Below, one piece after another: positions 45,387 to 55,300 of a stretch of 56,492 nucleotides of DNA. Numbering within the stretch: the first letter of the stretch is position 1; each line of letters opens with the position of its first letter. Under the pieces are notes generated by a model. It did no database searches and had not been told where the DNA came from. It saw only the letters and a program-made list of their open reading frames with translations. Made by a program: the position numbers and the translations under genes. Origin of the DNA: Bradyrhizobium agreste (lineage in GTDB: Bacteria > Pseudomonadota > Alphaproteobacteria > Rhizobiales > Xanthobacteraceae); NCBI RefSeq assembly GCF_016031625.1, contig NZ_JACCHP010000032.1, forward strand, positions 1 through 56,492, given 5' to 3'.

Positions 45387-46585
45387 AGCCCCAGCAGCCT
45401 CCTCAGCCGTCCCTTCTGCTCGGCGCCGAGCCCCGTGATCTCCCGTACGATCGGCGCGAGATGGCGTCGCAGTCCTGATACGTGCTTCAGCGCGGGAATT
45501 CCGAGATTGACCGCCTGGGTCATGCCCTTCCCAAGATCGGGTACAACCATGTCAGGCTCTGTCCCCAACGCCTTGACCACCGCGGCCCTGGGAAGGCCGC
45601 CGGGGCGATTGGCACGGTTCAGCAAGGTAAAGACCCGATCCCTGCCGGCAATGTTGGTGACGGCGGTCCGCAGTGCATGGGCATTGCGAAGTCCGGTCAC
45701 CTCGGCCTCCAGCAGCACCAGCACGTGCCGGGAAAGAGAGATCACCGGATGGATGGATGGCGGAAACGGAACCGGGACATCGACAACGATGTAATTGAAT
45801 CGTTGGCGGAGCAGACCAAGGACGTGCCTCACGCCCGCTTCAGTGATGTCGAGCTGAGCATCCAGCTCCTCATCGGCGGAAATCAGGCTAACTCGCTCGT
45901 TGACTGCAATTGCGGCACGCTCGAGGAACAACGTGTCCGCGCGCATCGGGTTCTCCAGGGCGATGCGCAAGCCTGGTCCGGGCTGAACACCCAGCATCAC
46001 GGCTGTTTCGCCGCCTTGAAGATGAAGGTCGAGCAGCGCGACCTTGGCCTTGGTGGTCTCGGCCAGTTGCAGCGCGAGATTGATTGCGATGCTCGTTGCG
46101 CCGGCACCGCCCTGTGCACCACAGATCGAGATCACATGCCCGCCTCGGTCGGTCGGCCCCGGCGCACGATCGCCAAGCAGCTTTGGACGCAGCTGGTCCA
46201 GCACCATGTCCCGCGTGATCGGCCGCGGCAGGTACTCGGTCAAGCCGAGCTCCATAAGCGCACGGTAGAAGGTGATCTCCCTGCTTTCACCGATCAGAGC
46301 CACCCGGACATCGGGTGGACAGACGCCGGCCAGCTTCTCCAGTTCGGCAAACGGATCATCGATTCCGCTGATGTCCGTCACCAGCGCGAATAATTCGGTG
46401 TCCGTTTCGAGCATCCGTATGGCATTGCGGATCGTGCCCCGCTTGATCGAAATGTTGCTGCCTTCGAGGCCCTTGCGCAGAGCCGCAGCACTCAGCTCGT
46501 CATTTACGAAGCAGACGATTCGATTGCGCGCGACAATAGAGGTCGCTTCTTCAGGCGTACTGATGGCCGCTATGTTGACGCTCAT
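45383..46585 (-). CDS. cpaE: Pilus localisation ATPase-like protein CpaE/TadZ
   Basis: The product is 400 aa. A receiver-like N-terminal domain (about 20-135, IVCFVNDELSAAALRKGLEG) precedes a MinD/ParA-like domain (about 150-390). Its deviant Walker A reads GAQGGAGATS, without the usual Lys before the Thr, as in other CpaE/TadZ proteins. Other landmarks are ALLDLHLQGGETAVML and YIVVDVPVPFPPS. It places the pilus machine, often at a pole. ATG 46585 shares one base with the cpaB stop (TGATG). The open frame upstream to 46831 is not part of the gene. Confidence 0.9.
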   Translation of the reverse strand: MSVNIAAISTPEEATSIVARNRIVCFVNDELSAAALRKGLEGSNISIKRGTIRNAIRMLETDTELFALVTDISGIDDPFAELEKLAGVCPPDVRVALIGESREITFYRALMELGLTEYLPRPITRDMVLDQLRPKLLGDRAPGPTDRGGHVISICGAQGGAGATSIAINLALQLAETTKAKVALLDLHLQGGETAVMLGVQPGPGLRIALENPMRADTLFLERAAIAVNERVSLISADEELDAQLDITEAGVRHVLGLLRQRFNYIVVDVPVPFPPSIHPVISLSRHVLVLLEAEVTGLRNAHALRTAVTNIAGRDRVFTLLNRANRPGGLPRAAVVKALGTEPDMVVPDLGKGMTQAVNLGIPALKHVSGLRRHLAPIVREITGLGAEQKGRLRRLLGL

Positions 46586-47553
46586 CAACGTTTCTCCAGC
46601 AACTTGCCTGCCTGGACCACCATCGTCCCCCCGCGGCGGGAAACTTCCGACCCGTCGCAGTTGATCAGAACGTCGCCGTCGGCAGATTCCTGTTTCCTGA
46701 CCGAGTATTGTTTTATCTGACCACCGGAATGAACGACGACCGCTGCAGTCCGGCCGGCAATCGCATTTTGGCGGGCGATTTCCGGCGACACATCGCAGCT
46801 GGACATGGCGCCAGTGTCCGCCGTATCCCACTGCTCGACTGCGGCCCGCACCGCCAGGGAAAGCGTTCCGAGCTGCCTTGCGACCGTGATCTTCTTGACC
46901 TGGTCCGGGGCAAGCTCCAACGACACAGTCTGCGCTTGCTTGCCGGCCACCGAGCCGGCGACCGAGCTTACGGTCCGGCCGCCCTGCATGATTTCCTGGT
47001 CAACCGCGATGACTCGAACGTTACCCAGAACGGTCTCGCTCAGGGCCCGGCGCGCGGGATCTGCCTTCTCGAACACCTGGGTCAACAAGACATCAACATG
47101 ATCACCCGGCCTGATCAGCCCCGACACGCCAGACTCCTCGTCCACCTTGATGCTGATTGCACGGCTATCCGGTGCCAGGACGCTGGCCAGGAAGCCACGA
47201 TCCCGAGGTCGCAATACGTCCTGCAAGGTGATGGGACTGCCAGCGTCGACGAACTTGCGAATCAGAGAGCCGGGAAGTCCGGCCTTCGAGTCCGGTGTTT
47301 CCAGGATCGCTCCTGCAGGGAGGCGTTCAGGCGACACCGAGCGCACCGCGAAATCTTCTTCGCGGGCCAATGTACCTTTCGACAGCGGACGTGCCGCGAC
47401 GAAATACCCGACAGTCGAAGGAGGCGCCGGCCCTTGCGCCGTAACCGTTACCGGAACCTGTTTCGGCAGGTTCATGTTGTAGGCGATCAGCCCGAATGCG
47501 GTGGTTGCGAGCAACAGCACCAGAATGATTGAGAGGCGCAACGCGGATGACAT
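46585..47553 (-). CDS. cpaB: Flp pilus assembly protein CpaB/RcpC
   Basis: The product is 322 aa. One N-terminal membrane helix (LSIILVLLLATTAFGLIAY) precedes an SAF domain (about 45-110, VAARPLSKGTLAREED, ERLPAGAI) and the RcpC/CpaB core (SGLIRPGDHVDVLLTQ, VRVIAVDQE). A C-terminal pair of Cys lies in SSCDVS and INCDGS. CpaB is a periplasmic partner of the secretin and is thought to bind peptidoglycan or the pilus channel. It follows cpaA by one base. Confidence 0.93.
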   Translation of the reverse strand: MSSALRLSIILVLLLATTAFGLIAYNMNLPKQVPVTVTAQGPAPPSTVGYFVAARPLSKGTLAREEDFAVRSVSPERLPAGAILETPDSKAGLPGSLIRKFVDAGSPITLQDVLRPRDRGFLASVLAPDSRAISIKVDEESGVSGLIRPGDHVDVLLTQVFEKADPARRALSETVLGNVRVIAVDQEIMQGGRTVSSVAGSVAGKQAQTVSLELAPDQVKKITVARQLGTLSLAVRAAVEQWDTADTGAMSSCDVSPEIARQNAIAGRTAAVVVHSGGQIKQYSVRKQESADGDVLINCDGSEVSRRGGTMVVQAGKLLEKR

Positions 47554-47554
47554 G

Positions 47555-48061
47555 TCAAAATCCTCTGCTCAAGATGGTCCAGATACCGCCGCACGCTATG
47601 GCCACGCCGTAAGGCAAGGGTGCATGTCGCACATGGCGCCAACGCTCGATCGCGTAGACCCGGCGTGCGAGCGACGATCCGACCGGCGCCAATCTCGGAT
47701 ATGGCAGGACGCGCATCATCAGATGGACCACGGCAAGAACGCCGCCGGCCAACGAGGTTATCGTCAACAGCTGGACCAAGCCTGCCAGCGGCAGACCAAT
47801 GGCCAAAGCTACCAGCAACTTGACGTCGCCGCCGCCAATCCCTCCACGCTGGTAAAGCGCGAACAGCAGCACGAACAGGATCGTCGCGGCGACGAGGGAT
47901 TCGGCAAGTTGCATCGGGCTGGCAAGCTGACCGGCGATCCCGAGCAGCGCCAGCAAGAGGCAGACGTCATTTCGGATCAAGCGGGTCGCGACATCGAGCG
48001 TTGCGACATACAGCAACAACGGGATTTCCAGTATCGAGGCGATGTAAGAAACCCAGCTCAT
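47555..48061 (-). CDS. cpaA: Prepilin peptidase CpaA/TadV
   Basis: The product is 168 aa with about six membrane helices. The aspartyl protease pair is present: the first Asp in ATLDVATRLI (about D23) and the GxGD-type motif GIGGGDVKLL (D79). It cuts the leader from Flp pilin and TadE-type pseudopilins on the cytoplasmic membrane face. The N-terminal methylase domain of PilD is absent, as usual for TadV. It lies 105 bases after the flp gene. Confidence 0.93.
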   Translation of the reverse strand: MSWVSYIASILEIPLLLYVATLDVATRLIRNDVCLLLALLGIAGQLASPMQLAESLVAATILFVLLFALYQRGGIGGGDVKLLVALAIGLPLAGLVQLLTITSLAGGVLAVVHLMMRVLPYPRLAPVGSSLARRVYAIERWRHVRHAPLPYGVAIACGGIWTILSRGF

Positions 48062-48166
48062 GGAAATGCATGCCTCAAACAGGTGGAAGGCACACTAAAG
48101 GTAGAGGGAGAACATCTGAGAGGGGGACACATTCCGATGCCCCCCTTCTGACGTCAGATGGTCGTA

Positions 48167-48376
48167 TCAAACCGCCGCAGTGAAGGCAGTGGTGATCGCG
48201 GTGATGCCGCCTGTCAGCGCTGTTCCGATCGCACCGCCAGCTCCCACGCCGAACACGGCCGACACTGCGCCGATAATGCAAACCGCGACGATGATATACT
48301 CGAACGACACCACGCCGTCCTGGTCGGCACGCAGGCGCTTCAAGGCGTCGGTGGTCTTGATGTAATAGCGCAACAT
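48167..48376 (-). CDS. flp: Flp pilin
   Basis: The product is 69 aa. The leader MLRYYIKTTDALKRLRADQD ends at Gly21, followed by VVSFEYIIVAV with Glu at +5, the Flp/Fap pilin cleavage and assembly pattern. The mature pilin has about 48 residues: one hydrophobic helix, then a Gly/Thr/Ala-rich tail ending in ITTAFTAAV. It builds the Flp fibre used in surface attachment. I chose ATG 48376 with AAAGG upstream; the longer frame to 48424 is not needed. It is the first gene of the tad block and is read from an AT-rich upstream region. Confidence 0.92.
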   Translation of the reverse strand: MLRYYIKTTDALKRLRADQDGVVSFEYIIVAVCIIGAVSAVFGVGAGGAIGTALTGGITAITTAFTAAV

Positions 48377-48600
48377 AGGGAAAGCCTTTCTTTCGAAGAT
48401 GGATTTGCAGGACACCCTTGGCAAATTTCAGCGGCTGCGAACGACCAGCGCCCACGCCGCCCGTAAACTCTTTATTAAATATTATCCTTAGTCAATATTT
48501 AATATGCTTCGGATTTTAAATTTTTGATATCTTCGGCCATCCAGATCCGACAACGATCCCTAAATTCATTTTCCTCCAATAACTTACCTTAATTAACCAT
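48377..48600 (-). promoter_or_regulatory. AT-rich promoter region of the flp/tad operon
   Basis: Bases 48470-48600 are strikingly AT-rich for this genome, with runs such as TTAAATATT and TTTAAATTTTT. On the minus strand TTGACT (48495-48490) is followed by AT-rich bases that could supply a -10 region before flp. AT-rich DNA upstream of pilus genes is also where H-NS-like or MucR-like regulators bind; which one acts here cannot be told. Confidence 0.5.
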
Positions 48601-48751
48601 CAATCATCGAGATTCACCGGAATAATACGGGCGGCATCCGCAGACCACGCGACCTCTCTCCGTTTCAATGCTATTAAATGATGCGCCTTTATCTTATTCC
48701 CATCCAAATTCAAAGAACGCCCGCCCAAAAATGCAAAAGACGCCGGCGATC

Positions 48752-48785
48752 AATTCCCTGCTTACAGGGACCTTTGCAGGGAAAG
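48752..48785. repeat. Possible dispersed short repeat
   Basis: TTCCCTGCTTACAGGGA followed by CCTTTGCAGGGAA contains CCCTG/CAGGG inverted pairs. It resembles a short sequence I recall as repeated in Bradyrhizobium genomes. It lies between flp and the hypothetical gene at 48866. Only one copy is in the window, so the call rests on memory. Confidence 0.3.
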
Positions 48786-48865
48786 TGCCCGCCGCAGGCC
48801 GCAGGGAAACCGCATGAGCCAGCGACCTTCGTAGCGACGGGGGCTTATCGCGGCCGCGATGTCGT

Positions 48866-49579
48866 TTGGCCGATCCACTTGCTTTGTATGAGCCGCGGGC
48901 ACTTGCGATGCGCCTTCAAAACCTCAGCTTTGACGATTGGCTGGAGCACGCATTTGGACGCGAAGTTCGCTCTCAGCAAGCACCGTGGTACTTCGATCCC
49001 GAGCATGATTGGTGGGATCCGCCGGCGGGAGACGCCGTGTCTTATCTCACTCGACTGTTTGAAGACCCGGAGCCAGCGTTACAAGGATTTGCTGACAGCC
49101 AAATCGCGCAGGGCCTAACCTATCTTGTGAATACCAATGCCGGCGGCGATAGCCGGTGGCTCTGTTCCACCGATGTTCCGATCGAAGACCGTGTTCGCTG
49201 CGTCACGTCTGTCGCTGCGCTATTTGCGAAATTGTTTGAGCCTCGTTGCGACCCTAGCCTGTCCCACCTGAGCGAAGCCGCTAGCAACGCGCTCAACAAT
49301 GTTTGCTATATGTGGTGGGATGCGTTTCCGAGCTTGGCTCTTCCTGACGACCCCGACCTGCCAACGCTCCACGATTGCGCGCTGCACACCATGGACCGTA
49401 TCCTGCAGCTCAAATCGATCGCCTGTCAGGAAAGTGCTCTACACGGACTTGGACACTGGCACCGCGACTACAGCGAGAAAGTCTCCCAAATCATAGACCG
49501 CTTCTGCGCGGCGCATTCCGGGATCGACCCGCGCCTTTCGGCCTATGCCCAATCGGCTCGGTGCGGATGCGTCCTGTGA
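48866..49579 (+). CDS. Hypothetical protein
   Basis: The product is 237 aa, soluble and acidic, with many Trp and Asp (APWYFDPEHDWWDPP, YMWWDAFPSLALPDDPD) and a C-terminal His/Cys-rich part (LHGLGHWHRDY, ARCGCVL). Helical repeat-like stretches such as AVSYLTRLFEDPEPALQGFA suggest an alpha-solenoid. The family is unknown to me by name. The frame begins at a TTG (48866) and the next ATG is at 48908 (MRLQNLSF, 223 aa); neither has a good ribosome site, so the start is uncertain. It runs away from flp. Confidence 0.7.
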   Translation: MADPLALYEPRALAMRLQNLSFDDWLEHAFGREVRSQQAPWYFDPEHDWWDPPAGDAVSYLTRLFEDPEPALQGFADSQIAQGLTYLVNTNAGGDSRWLCSTDVPIEDRVRCVTSVAALFAKLFEPRCDPSLSHLSEAASNALNNVCYMWWDAFPSLALPDDPDLPTLHDCALHTMDRILQLKSIACQESALHGLGHWHRDYSEKVSQIIDRFCAAHSGIDPRLSAYAQSARCGCVL

Positions 49580-50305
49580 TCCGCGGCATTGGCGCCAATG
49601 TTGCGTTGCGTCCCTCCCCCGCATTAAGTGTATCGTCGAGACCTCGTGTTGAGGACCAGACAGAGAAGCCCGCATAGCACAAACTGGGCCGCGTATTCAT
49701 GATCGCCTTGCCGCTTGATGCTCGCTCAACCTCCGACAGCGGTCGAAGGGACCAAATCGCGCCGGATCAAGGTTTGGCGGGTCTTTCTTCGGATTGCGAT
49801 ATTTGGCGCAGGCAGACAAATCGGGAATGACGGAGCAGACAAGCCGTCAGTTAAGTCCAAGCCGTATAATCCACATTTAAATGCGGGAGATTGCAGGGAG
49901 AAGGGCAGCGCTAATGTCATGGCGGAGTATTTAATTTGCTATGGGGAGAAAGCTTCGCTGAGGCCCGCACCGCGGGATCGTGACATCCTGAGACTTACCG
50001 CCCCCAGTTGCGCGTTCGCATCGCCAGTTACCAGCGGACAGGAGCGCAAATGTGCCCGCAGCGATGCCGATCAGACTGGCGGCTGCGTCGCGGACCGCGG
50101 GCGCGAAGCGATGTCCGGCGACACGCCGGTGGCTCGATTGATGGGAGCGGCGGCCGCGTGCAGCAACCCAAGCGGGCCGGACGAGCCGATTAATTCGGCT
50201 ACCAGGACCATAATTAATTCATCGCGCTGCCCGATTTAAGTCGCATGGGAGCCCATGTCGCCGCGAAGGCTCGTGCCGGGTGGGGCGCATCACCGGGAGT
50301 TTTCG
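49580..50305 (+). other. 726-base stretch without a supported gene
   Basis: Open frames exist on both strands (the longest 49715-50239, +, 174 codons), but they lack ribosome sites, recognisable domains and the third-base GC bias of the neighbours. AT-rich patches near 49850-49940 and 50190-50230 could be promoters. It may be decayed coding sequence. Confidence 0.4.
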
Positions 50306-51016
50306 ATGTCCGGTCATCTGCGATGTTATTTCGCCAGTTTGGTCCTTGCTGGAGGTCTTACGGCCGCACCTGCGTTCGCCAACTCATTCACCGACTTGTT
50401 CAATCCTGCGCCTCGCGAGCCCGCTGCACCCTCTTCGGCCCAGCCGGAATGCTTGGCACAGCCCGGCAACCCGCCCGGTCCCGGCCTGCACTGGGTATAT
50501 CGGCGGGACGGCCACCGCAAATGCTGGTTCTTGGCCGAGCAGATTGCACCGGTGCGAAAGCCGGCTCATGGTCGTGTGGCCAAGCGCTCCGCCCGTCCCG
50601 ACGAGAACGCGGCCGCGCGGCAAATCCGGAGTCCGGGGATCGATGCGCGCGCGGAGTTGCTCAGTGCTTCGCCGGCCGAGGAGGCTTCGCCGACGCCGCC
50701 GGCACGCGAAGTGAGGGTGGCTGATGCCGCTTCTGTTGTCGATGCGGGCACGCCGGCGCTGATGACCGCGGCAACCGTCACCAATCGCCCCACCGGCCCG
50801 CTCACGCCCGAACACTCCGCGCCGCCGCAACTGGACCTGGAGAAGCCCGCGCGAGCCGTCTCGCCTCCAACTATGCCGATGCGCAACGAAGAGGCGCACG
50901 ACGAGGCGCGCAGCCGGATGGTAACCTGGCTCGGTGTGCTGCTGGTGACGCTGGGGGGCTTCTCGCTCTTGAGCTCGAGCCGCACGCTTCGGCACGCGGT
51001 GCGATTGCGATACTAG
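50306..51016 (+). CDS. Hypothetical exported protein with C-terminal membrane helix
   Basis: The product is 236 aa. Signal peptide (LVLAGGLTAAPAFA, residues 10-26), then a short conserved-looking segment GLHWVYRRDGHRKCWFLAE with two Cys nearby. A long Ala/Pro-rich disordered middle follows, then a membrane helix near the end (TWLGVLLVTLGGFSLLS, about 205-222) and a basic tail. The W-Y-R...CW segment is common in small exported proteins of Bradyrhizobium as I recall. The function is unknown. GGGAG precedes ATG 50306, which decides the start over the upstream ATG at 50255. Confidence 0.75.
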   Translation: MSGHLRCYFASLVLAGGLTAAPAFANSFTDLFNPAPREPAAPSSAQPECLAQPGNPPGPGLHWVYRRDGHRKCWFLAEQIAPVRKPAHGRVAKRSARPDENAAARQIRSPGIDARAELLSASPAEEASPTPPAREVRVADAASVVDAGTPALMTAATVTNRPTGPLTPEHSAPPQLDLEKPARAVSPPTMPMRNEEAHDEARSRMVTWLGVLLVTLGGFSLLSSSRTLRHAVRLRY

Positions 51017-51173
51017 CTTACCTGACGCGCTCACCGCGAAGTCGATGCGGTCACGCGGCCATAGCTGAATTGCCACACGTACAAAGGTTCCGCGCACCGC
51101 CACTTAATTTGGCCCTGACTTGGACGGACATTCGATTACGATGACGGTCCCCCTTCGGGATCGGACGACCATC

Positions 51174-51383
51174 ATGCGGTACAAAGTGTTCGTGGTGGAC
51201 AGCAGCCGCCGAGTGATCTGCGCCGCAAAGCTCGACTGCATCGACGAGCAGGCGGCAAGGCATCGAGCCGGGCAAATGTCTGGCGAGCACGATGTGGAGC
51301 TTTGGGACGGTGACCGGCTCGTTGCGATTTTTCAAGGTGCGACGTCGAACGCAGATCGGCGCGGCCGCCCTGCCCCTGAATAG
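51174..51383 (+). CDS. Small hypothetical protein
   Basis: The product is 69 aa (MRYKVFVVDSSRRVICAAKL, then DVELWDGDRLVAIFQG). It is soluble and of predicted alpha/beta composition, with no signal. The pattern of two short beta strands, a helix rich in Ala/Arg and another strand pair looks like a real compact domain. In-frame ATGs at 51120 and 51141 are alternatives. The function is unknown. Confidence 0.6.
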   Translation: MRYKVFVVDSSRRVICAAKLDCIDEQAARHRAGQMSGEHDVELWDGDRLVAIFQGATSNADRRGRPAPE

Positions 51384-51404
51384 ACGGCCGGTCTCGCCGC
51401 CGCG

Positions 51405-51587
51405 TCAGTTGCGCGTTCGACCCAGCGCATCTCGCAGCTGACGCATGATGATGTCGACTTGCACGATCTTGCTAGACCAATGTGCCGCGCTGGTCGGAGC
51501 AGCGACCGCGATATCGGATAACGCCCGTATGAATCCGGTGCTTCCCGCCAGCAGCGAAGCAAGCGCCGCTTGGCTGCTGATTTTCAA
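51405..51587 (-). CDS. Possible small hypothetical protein
   Basis: The product would be 60 aa (MKISSQAALASLLAGSTGFI at the start, VQVDIIMRQLRDALGR near the end), mostly helical. It has no recognised family. Codon use is acceptable, and the frame converges with the previous gene and begins in an AT-rich spot that could be its promoter. The evidence is weak. Confidence 0.35.
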   Translation of the reverse strand: MKISSQAALASLLAGSTGFIRALSDIAVAAPTSAAHWSSKIVQVDIIMRQLRDALGRTRN

Positions 51588-52326
51588 GCATTAATCATTA
51601 AATGTGGACAATGAATAAATAAATGGACCGCCGCATTATTTTAATCTAGCTTTAATTTAATCCCGAGCCAAACGATCGTGATCGCTCCTGATCACGAACG
51701 GCGCTCGGGAGCCGAAGAATACTGCAGATCAATATTGTCAAACGTGGGCGGACCAGGACCGCACACGAAGGGCAGGGGGAAAGTTCTAAATCTCTTCGCG
51801 TCACCGGTAGCGTTGGCTGGATCTCGCGGGTGGGCGGACCCATTCGTCCGACCGAGCGCTCGCGATTTGCGTGAATTGATTTTGCGATGTCCCCCCTGCT
51901 CTGCATTGGCAGACGAGGGTTGCAAATGACGTGCACGCGTCTTGTGTGTGAGGCCGGGGCGATCGTCGACCCGACTCGAGCGATTTCGAGTTCTTCTCCG
52001 TCGAGATGTGATCCTTCGATCGAGCCAGTTTGCCGTTTGCGGACAGTGCGTGAGCCATCGCATGCCGGTCGGCGCCGGAGCCTGCCTTCCATCTCTCCAA
52101 CATCCGACCGCGAGTCCGGAGCGACCGCTCGCTCCCAACAGGCTTGAGCTCGTCACATGCTCGCTTTGCACATTTTCGCGGCCCTCGGCAGGACGGCAGT
52201 CAGGCTCAGCAGCACGGCATTTGTCTTCAACAGCATGGGCGCGGCAACGGCCGATCATCGCCGCGTCATTGCGCAATTTGTGCGGATCCGTGAACGCGGA
52301 CGCCGCATTATCCGGAGGATTTAGCT
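51588..52326 (+). promoter_or_regulatory. 739-base region upstream of the VCBS protein gene
   Basis: I see no convincing gene. Bases 51588-51665 are strongly AT-rich (ATTAATCATTAAATG, TTTAATCTAGCTTTAATTTAA) and are the best promoter candidate. The remaining 650 bases could be a long leader or decayed sequence; open frames in it overlap on both strands and lack ribosome sites. Confidence 0.4.
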
Positions 52327-55300
52327 ATGGCGACGCAAACAACGGGCGGCGGCAGCACGGTTTCTTTTGGAAACACGCCGCAGGCCAACACCGACATTTT
52401 CTCGTTTACGGAAGACGCCAGCAACATTCTGATCTTGAACGTGCTGGCAAATGATCTTGGCGGCACGGCCAAGACGCTGTTCTCCCTGGATGATGGAACG
52501 AGCGCCTCCGCCTCCACCAAGAGCTACGCACCGGCGGATTTGCTGGTCAAGGATGTGGCGTACAGCAGCGATGCCGCCGGAATGGCCGCAACCAGTGACC
52601 GCAGTGCCCTCGGTGCGCGCATCTGGGCCGCCCCGGACGGCACCGTTCACTACGACAAGGGCGACATCAACGTTCAGCTTCAGGCGTTGGCAACCGGGCA
52701 AACGCTGACCGACACATTCACCTACGCCATCCAGCTGGGTAACGGTACGCTCAGCTGGGCGACCGTGACACTCCAGTTCAATGGCGCAAACGACTCGGTC
52801 CTCATCACATCGAATCCGCAGAGCGGCGCGGTGGTGGAAGACGCGCCGTCGGCACTGGCCCTGTCGGATTCCCCGAATACTGCAGGCACCATCAGCTTCA
52901 CCGATGCGGACCTGAGTGATACGCACACAGCGACCTTTGTCGCGTCGTCCACGAATACGACCTCGCTTGGCACGTTTTCGCTCGATCCGGTCAACGAGGC
53001 AGCCAATGCCGCGAACGGCTCGGTGCAGTGGCACTATGCCTTGAACGACAGTGCCGCGCAGTATCTCGCCGCTGGCCAGAGCGTCACCGAGAGCTTCGTG
53101 GTGACGGTCAACGACGGCCACGGCTCGACGGCCACTCAGACGGTTACGGTCACGATCACCGGGACCAATGATCTGGCAACCGTCAGCTCGGACTCGAAGT
53201 CCGTGACCGAGAGCGACACGGCCGCCGCGCTGAACACCTCCGGCCAGCTCAGCATCACCGACCCGGACAGCGGCGAGGCCCACGTCATGGCGCAGAGCAA
53301 TGTCCACGGCGCCTACGGCGACTTCACGATCGATGCCAACGGGGCCTGGAGCTACACCGGCAACGGTGCCCACAACGAGCTCACCGCCGGCCAGCAGGTC
53401 CAGGACCAGTTCACGGTGACCAGCCAGGACGGCACCGCCACCGGCACCGTCACGGTGACCATCACCGGCACCAACGACGCCGCGACGGTCTCTTCTGACT
53501 CGAAGTCCGTGACCGAGAGCGACACGGCCGCCGCGCTGAACACCTCCGGCCAGCTCAGCATCACCGACCCGGACAGCGGCGAGGCCCATGTCGTCGCGCA
53601 GAGCAATATCCACGGCACCTACGGCGACTTCTCGATCGATGCCAGCGGGGCCTGGAGCTACACCGGCAACGCCGCCCACAATGAGCTCACCGCCGGCCAG
53701 CAGGTGCAGGATCAGTTCACGGTCACCAGCCAGGATGGCACCGCCTCCGGCGCCGTGACGGTGACGATCACCGGCACCAACGACAACGCGACCGTCTCTT
53801 CGGACTCCAACTCCGTGGCGGAAGGCGACACGGCAGCAGCGCTCAATACCTCCGGCCAGCTCAGCATCACCGATCCCGACACCGGCGAAGCCCACGTCGT
53901 GGCGCAGACGAACGCGCCCGGGACCTATGGCGACTTCACGATCGATGCCGACGGGGCCTGGAGCTACACCGGCAACGGCGCTCACAACGAGCTCACCGCC
54001 GGGCAGCAGGCGCAGGACCAGTTCACGGTGACCAGCCAGGACGGCACCGCCACCGGCACCGTCACGGTCACCATCACCGGCACCAACGACAACGCGACGG
54101 TCTCGTCGGACTCGAAGTCCGTCACCGAGGCCGATACTGCCTCCGCGCTCAACACTTCCGGCCAGCTGACCATCACCGATCCGGACACCGGCGAAGCCCA
54201 TGTCGTCGCACAGAGCAACGTCCACGGCAGCTACGGCGACTTCAGCATCGATGCCAGCGGGGTCTGGAGCTACACCGGCAACGGCGCGCACAACGAGCTC
54301 ACCGCCGGGCAACAGGTGCAGGACCAGTTCACGGTGACCAGCCAGGACGGCACCGCCACCGGGACTGTGACAGTGACCATCACCGGCACCAATGATGCCG
54401 CCACTGTCTCATCGGACTCGAAGTCCGTCACCGAGGGCGATGCTGCCGCCGCCCTCGACACCAGCGGCCAGCTCAGCATCACCGACCCCGACACCGGTGA
54501 AGCCCATGTCATTGCGCAAAGCGATGTTCACGGCAGCTACGGCGACTTCACGATCGATGCCAACGGCGCCTGGAGCTACATCGGCAACGGCGCCCACGAC
54601 GAGCTCACCGCCGGCCAACAGGTGCAGGACCAGTTCACGGTGACCAGCCAGGACGGCACCGCCACCGGCACGGTGACGGTGACGATCACCGGCACCAACG
54701 ACAACGCGACCGTCTCTTCGGACTCCAACTCCGTGGCGGAAGGCGACACGGCAGCAGCGCTCAATACCTCCGGCCAGCTCAGCATCACCGATCCCGACAG
54801 CGGCGAAGCCCACGTCGTGGCGCAGACGAACGCGCCCGGGACCTATGGCGACTTCACGATCGATGCCAATGGCGCCTGGAGCTACATCGGCAACGGCGCC
54901 CACAATGAGCTCACCGCCGGGCAGCAGGTGCAGGACCAGTTCACGGTGACCAGCCAGGACGGCACCGCGAACGGTACCGTCACGGTGACGATCACCGGGA
55001 CCAACGACAACGCGACCGTTAGCTCGGACTCGAAGTCCGTGACCGAGGGCGACACCGCCGTTGCGCTCAACACCTCCGGGCAGCTGACGATTGTGGATCC
55101 GGACAGCGGCGAAGCTCACGTCATCGCGCAGAGCAGCGTCCACGGCAGCTATGGCGACTTCACGATCGATGCCAACGGCGCCTGGAGCTACACCGGCAAC
55201 GGCGCCCACAACGAGCTCACCGCCGGCCAGCAGGTGCAGGATCAGTTCACGGTCACCAGCCAGGATGGCACCGCCTCCGGCGCCGTGACGGTGACGATCA

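Noticed and set aside
49715..50239. 174-codon open frame on the + strand
   Set aside because: No ribosome site, no domain, and irregular codon use compared with neighbours. It may be decayed sequence but cannot be supported as a gene.
51942..52454. 170-codon open frame overlapping the start of the VCBS gene
   Set aside because: It overlaps the strong GGAGG-ATG start of the adhesin gene in another frame and has an unlikely Cys/Arg/Ser composition.
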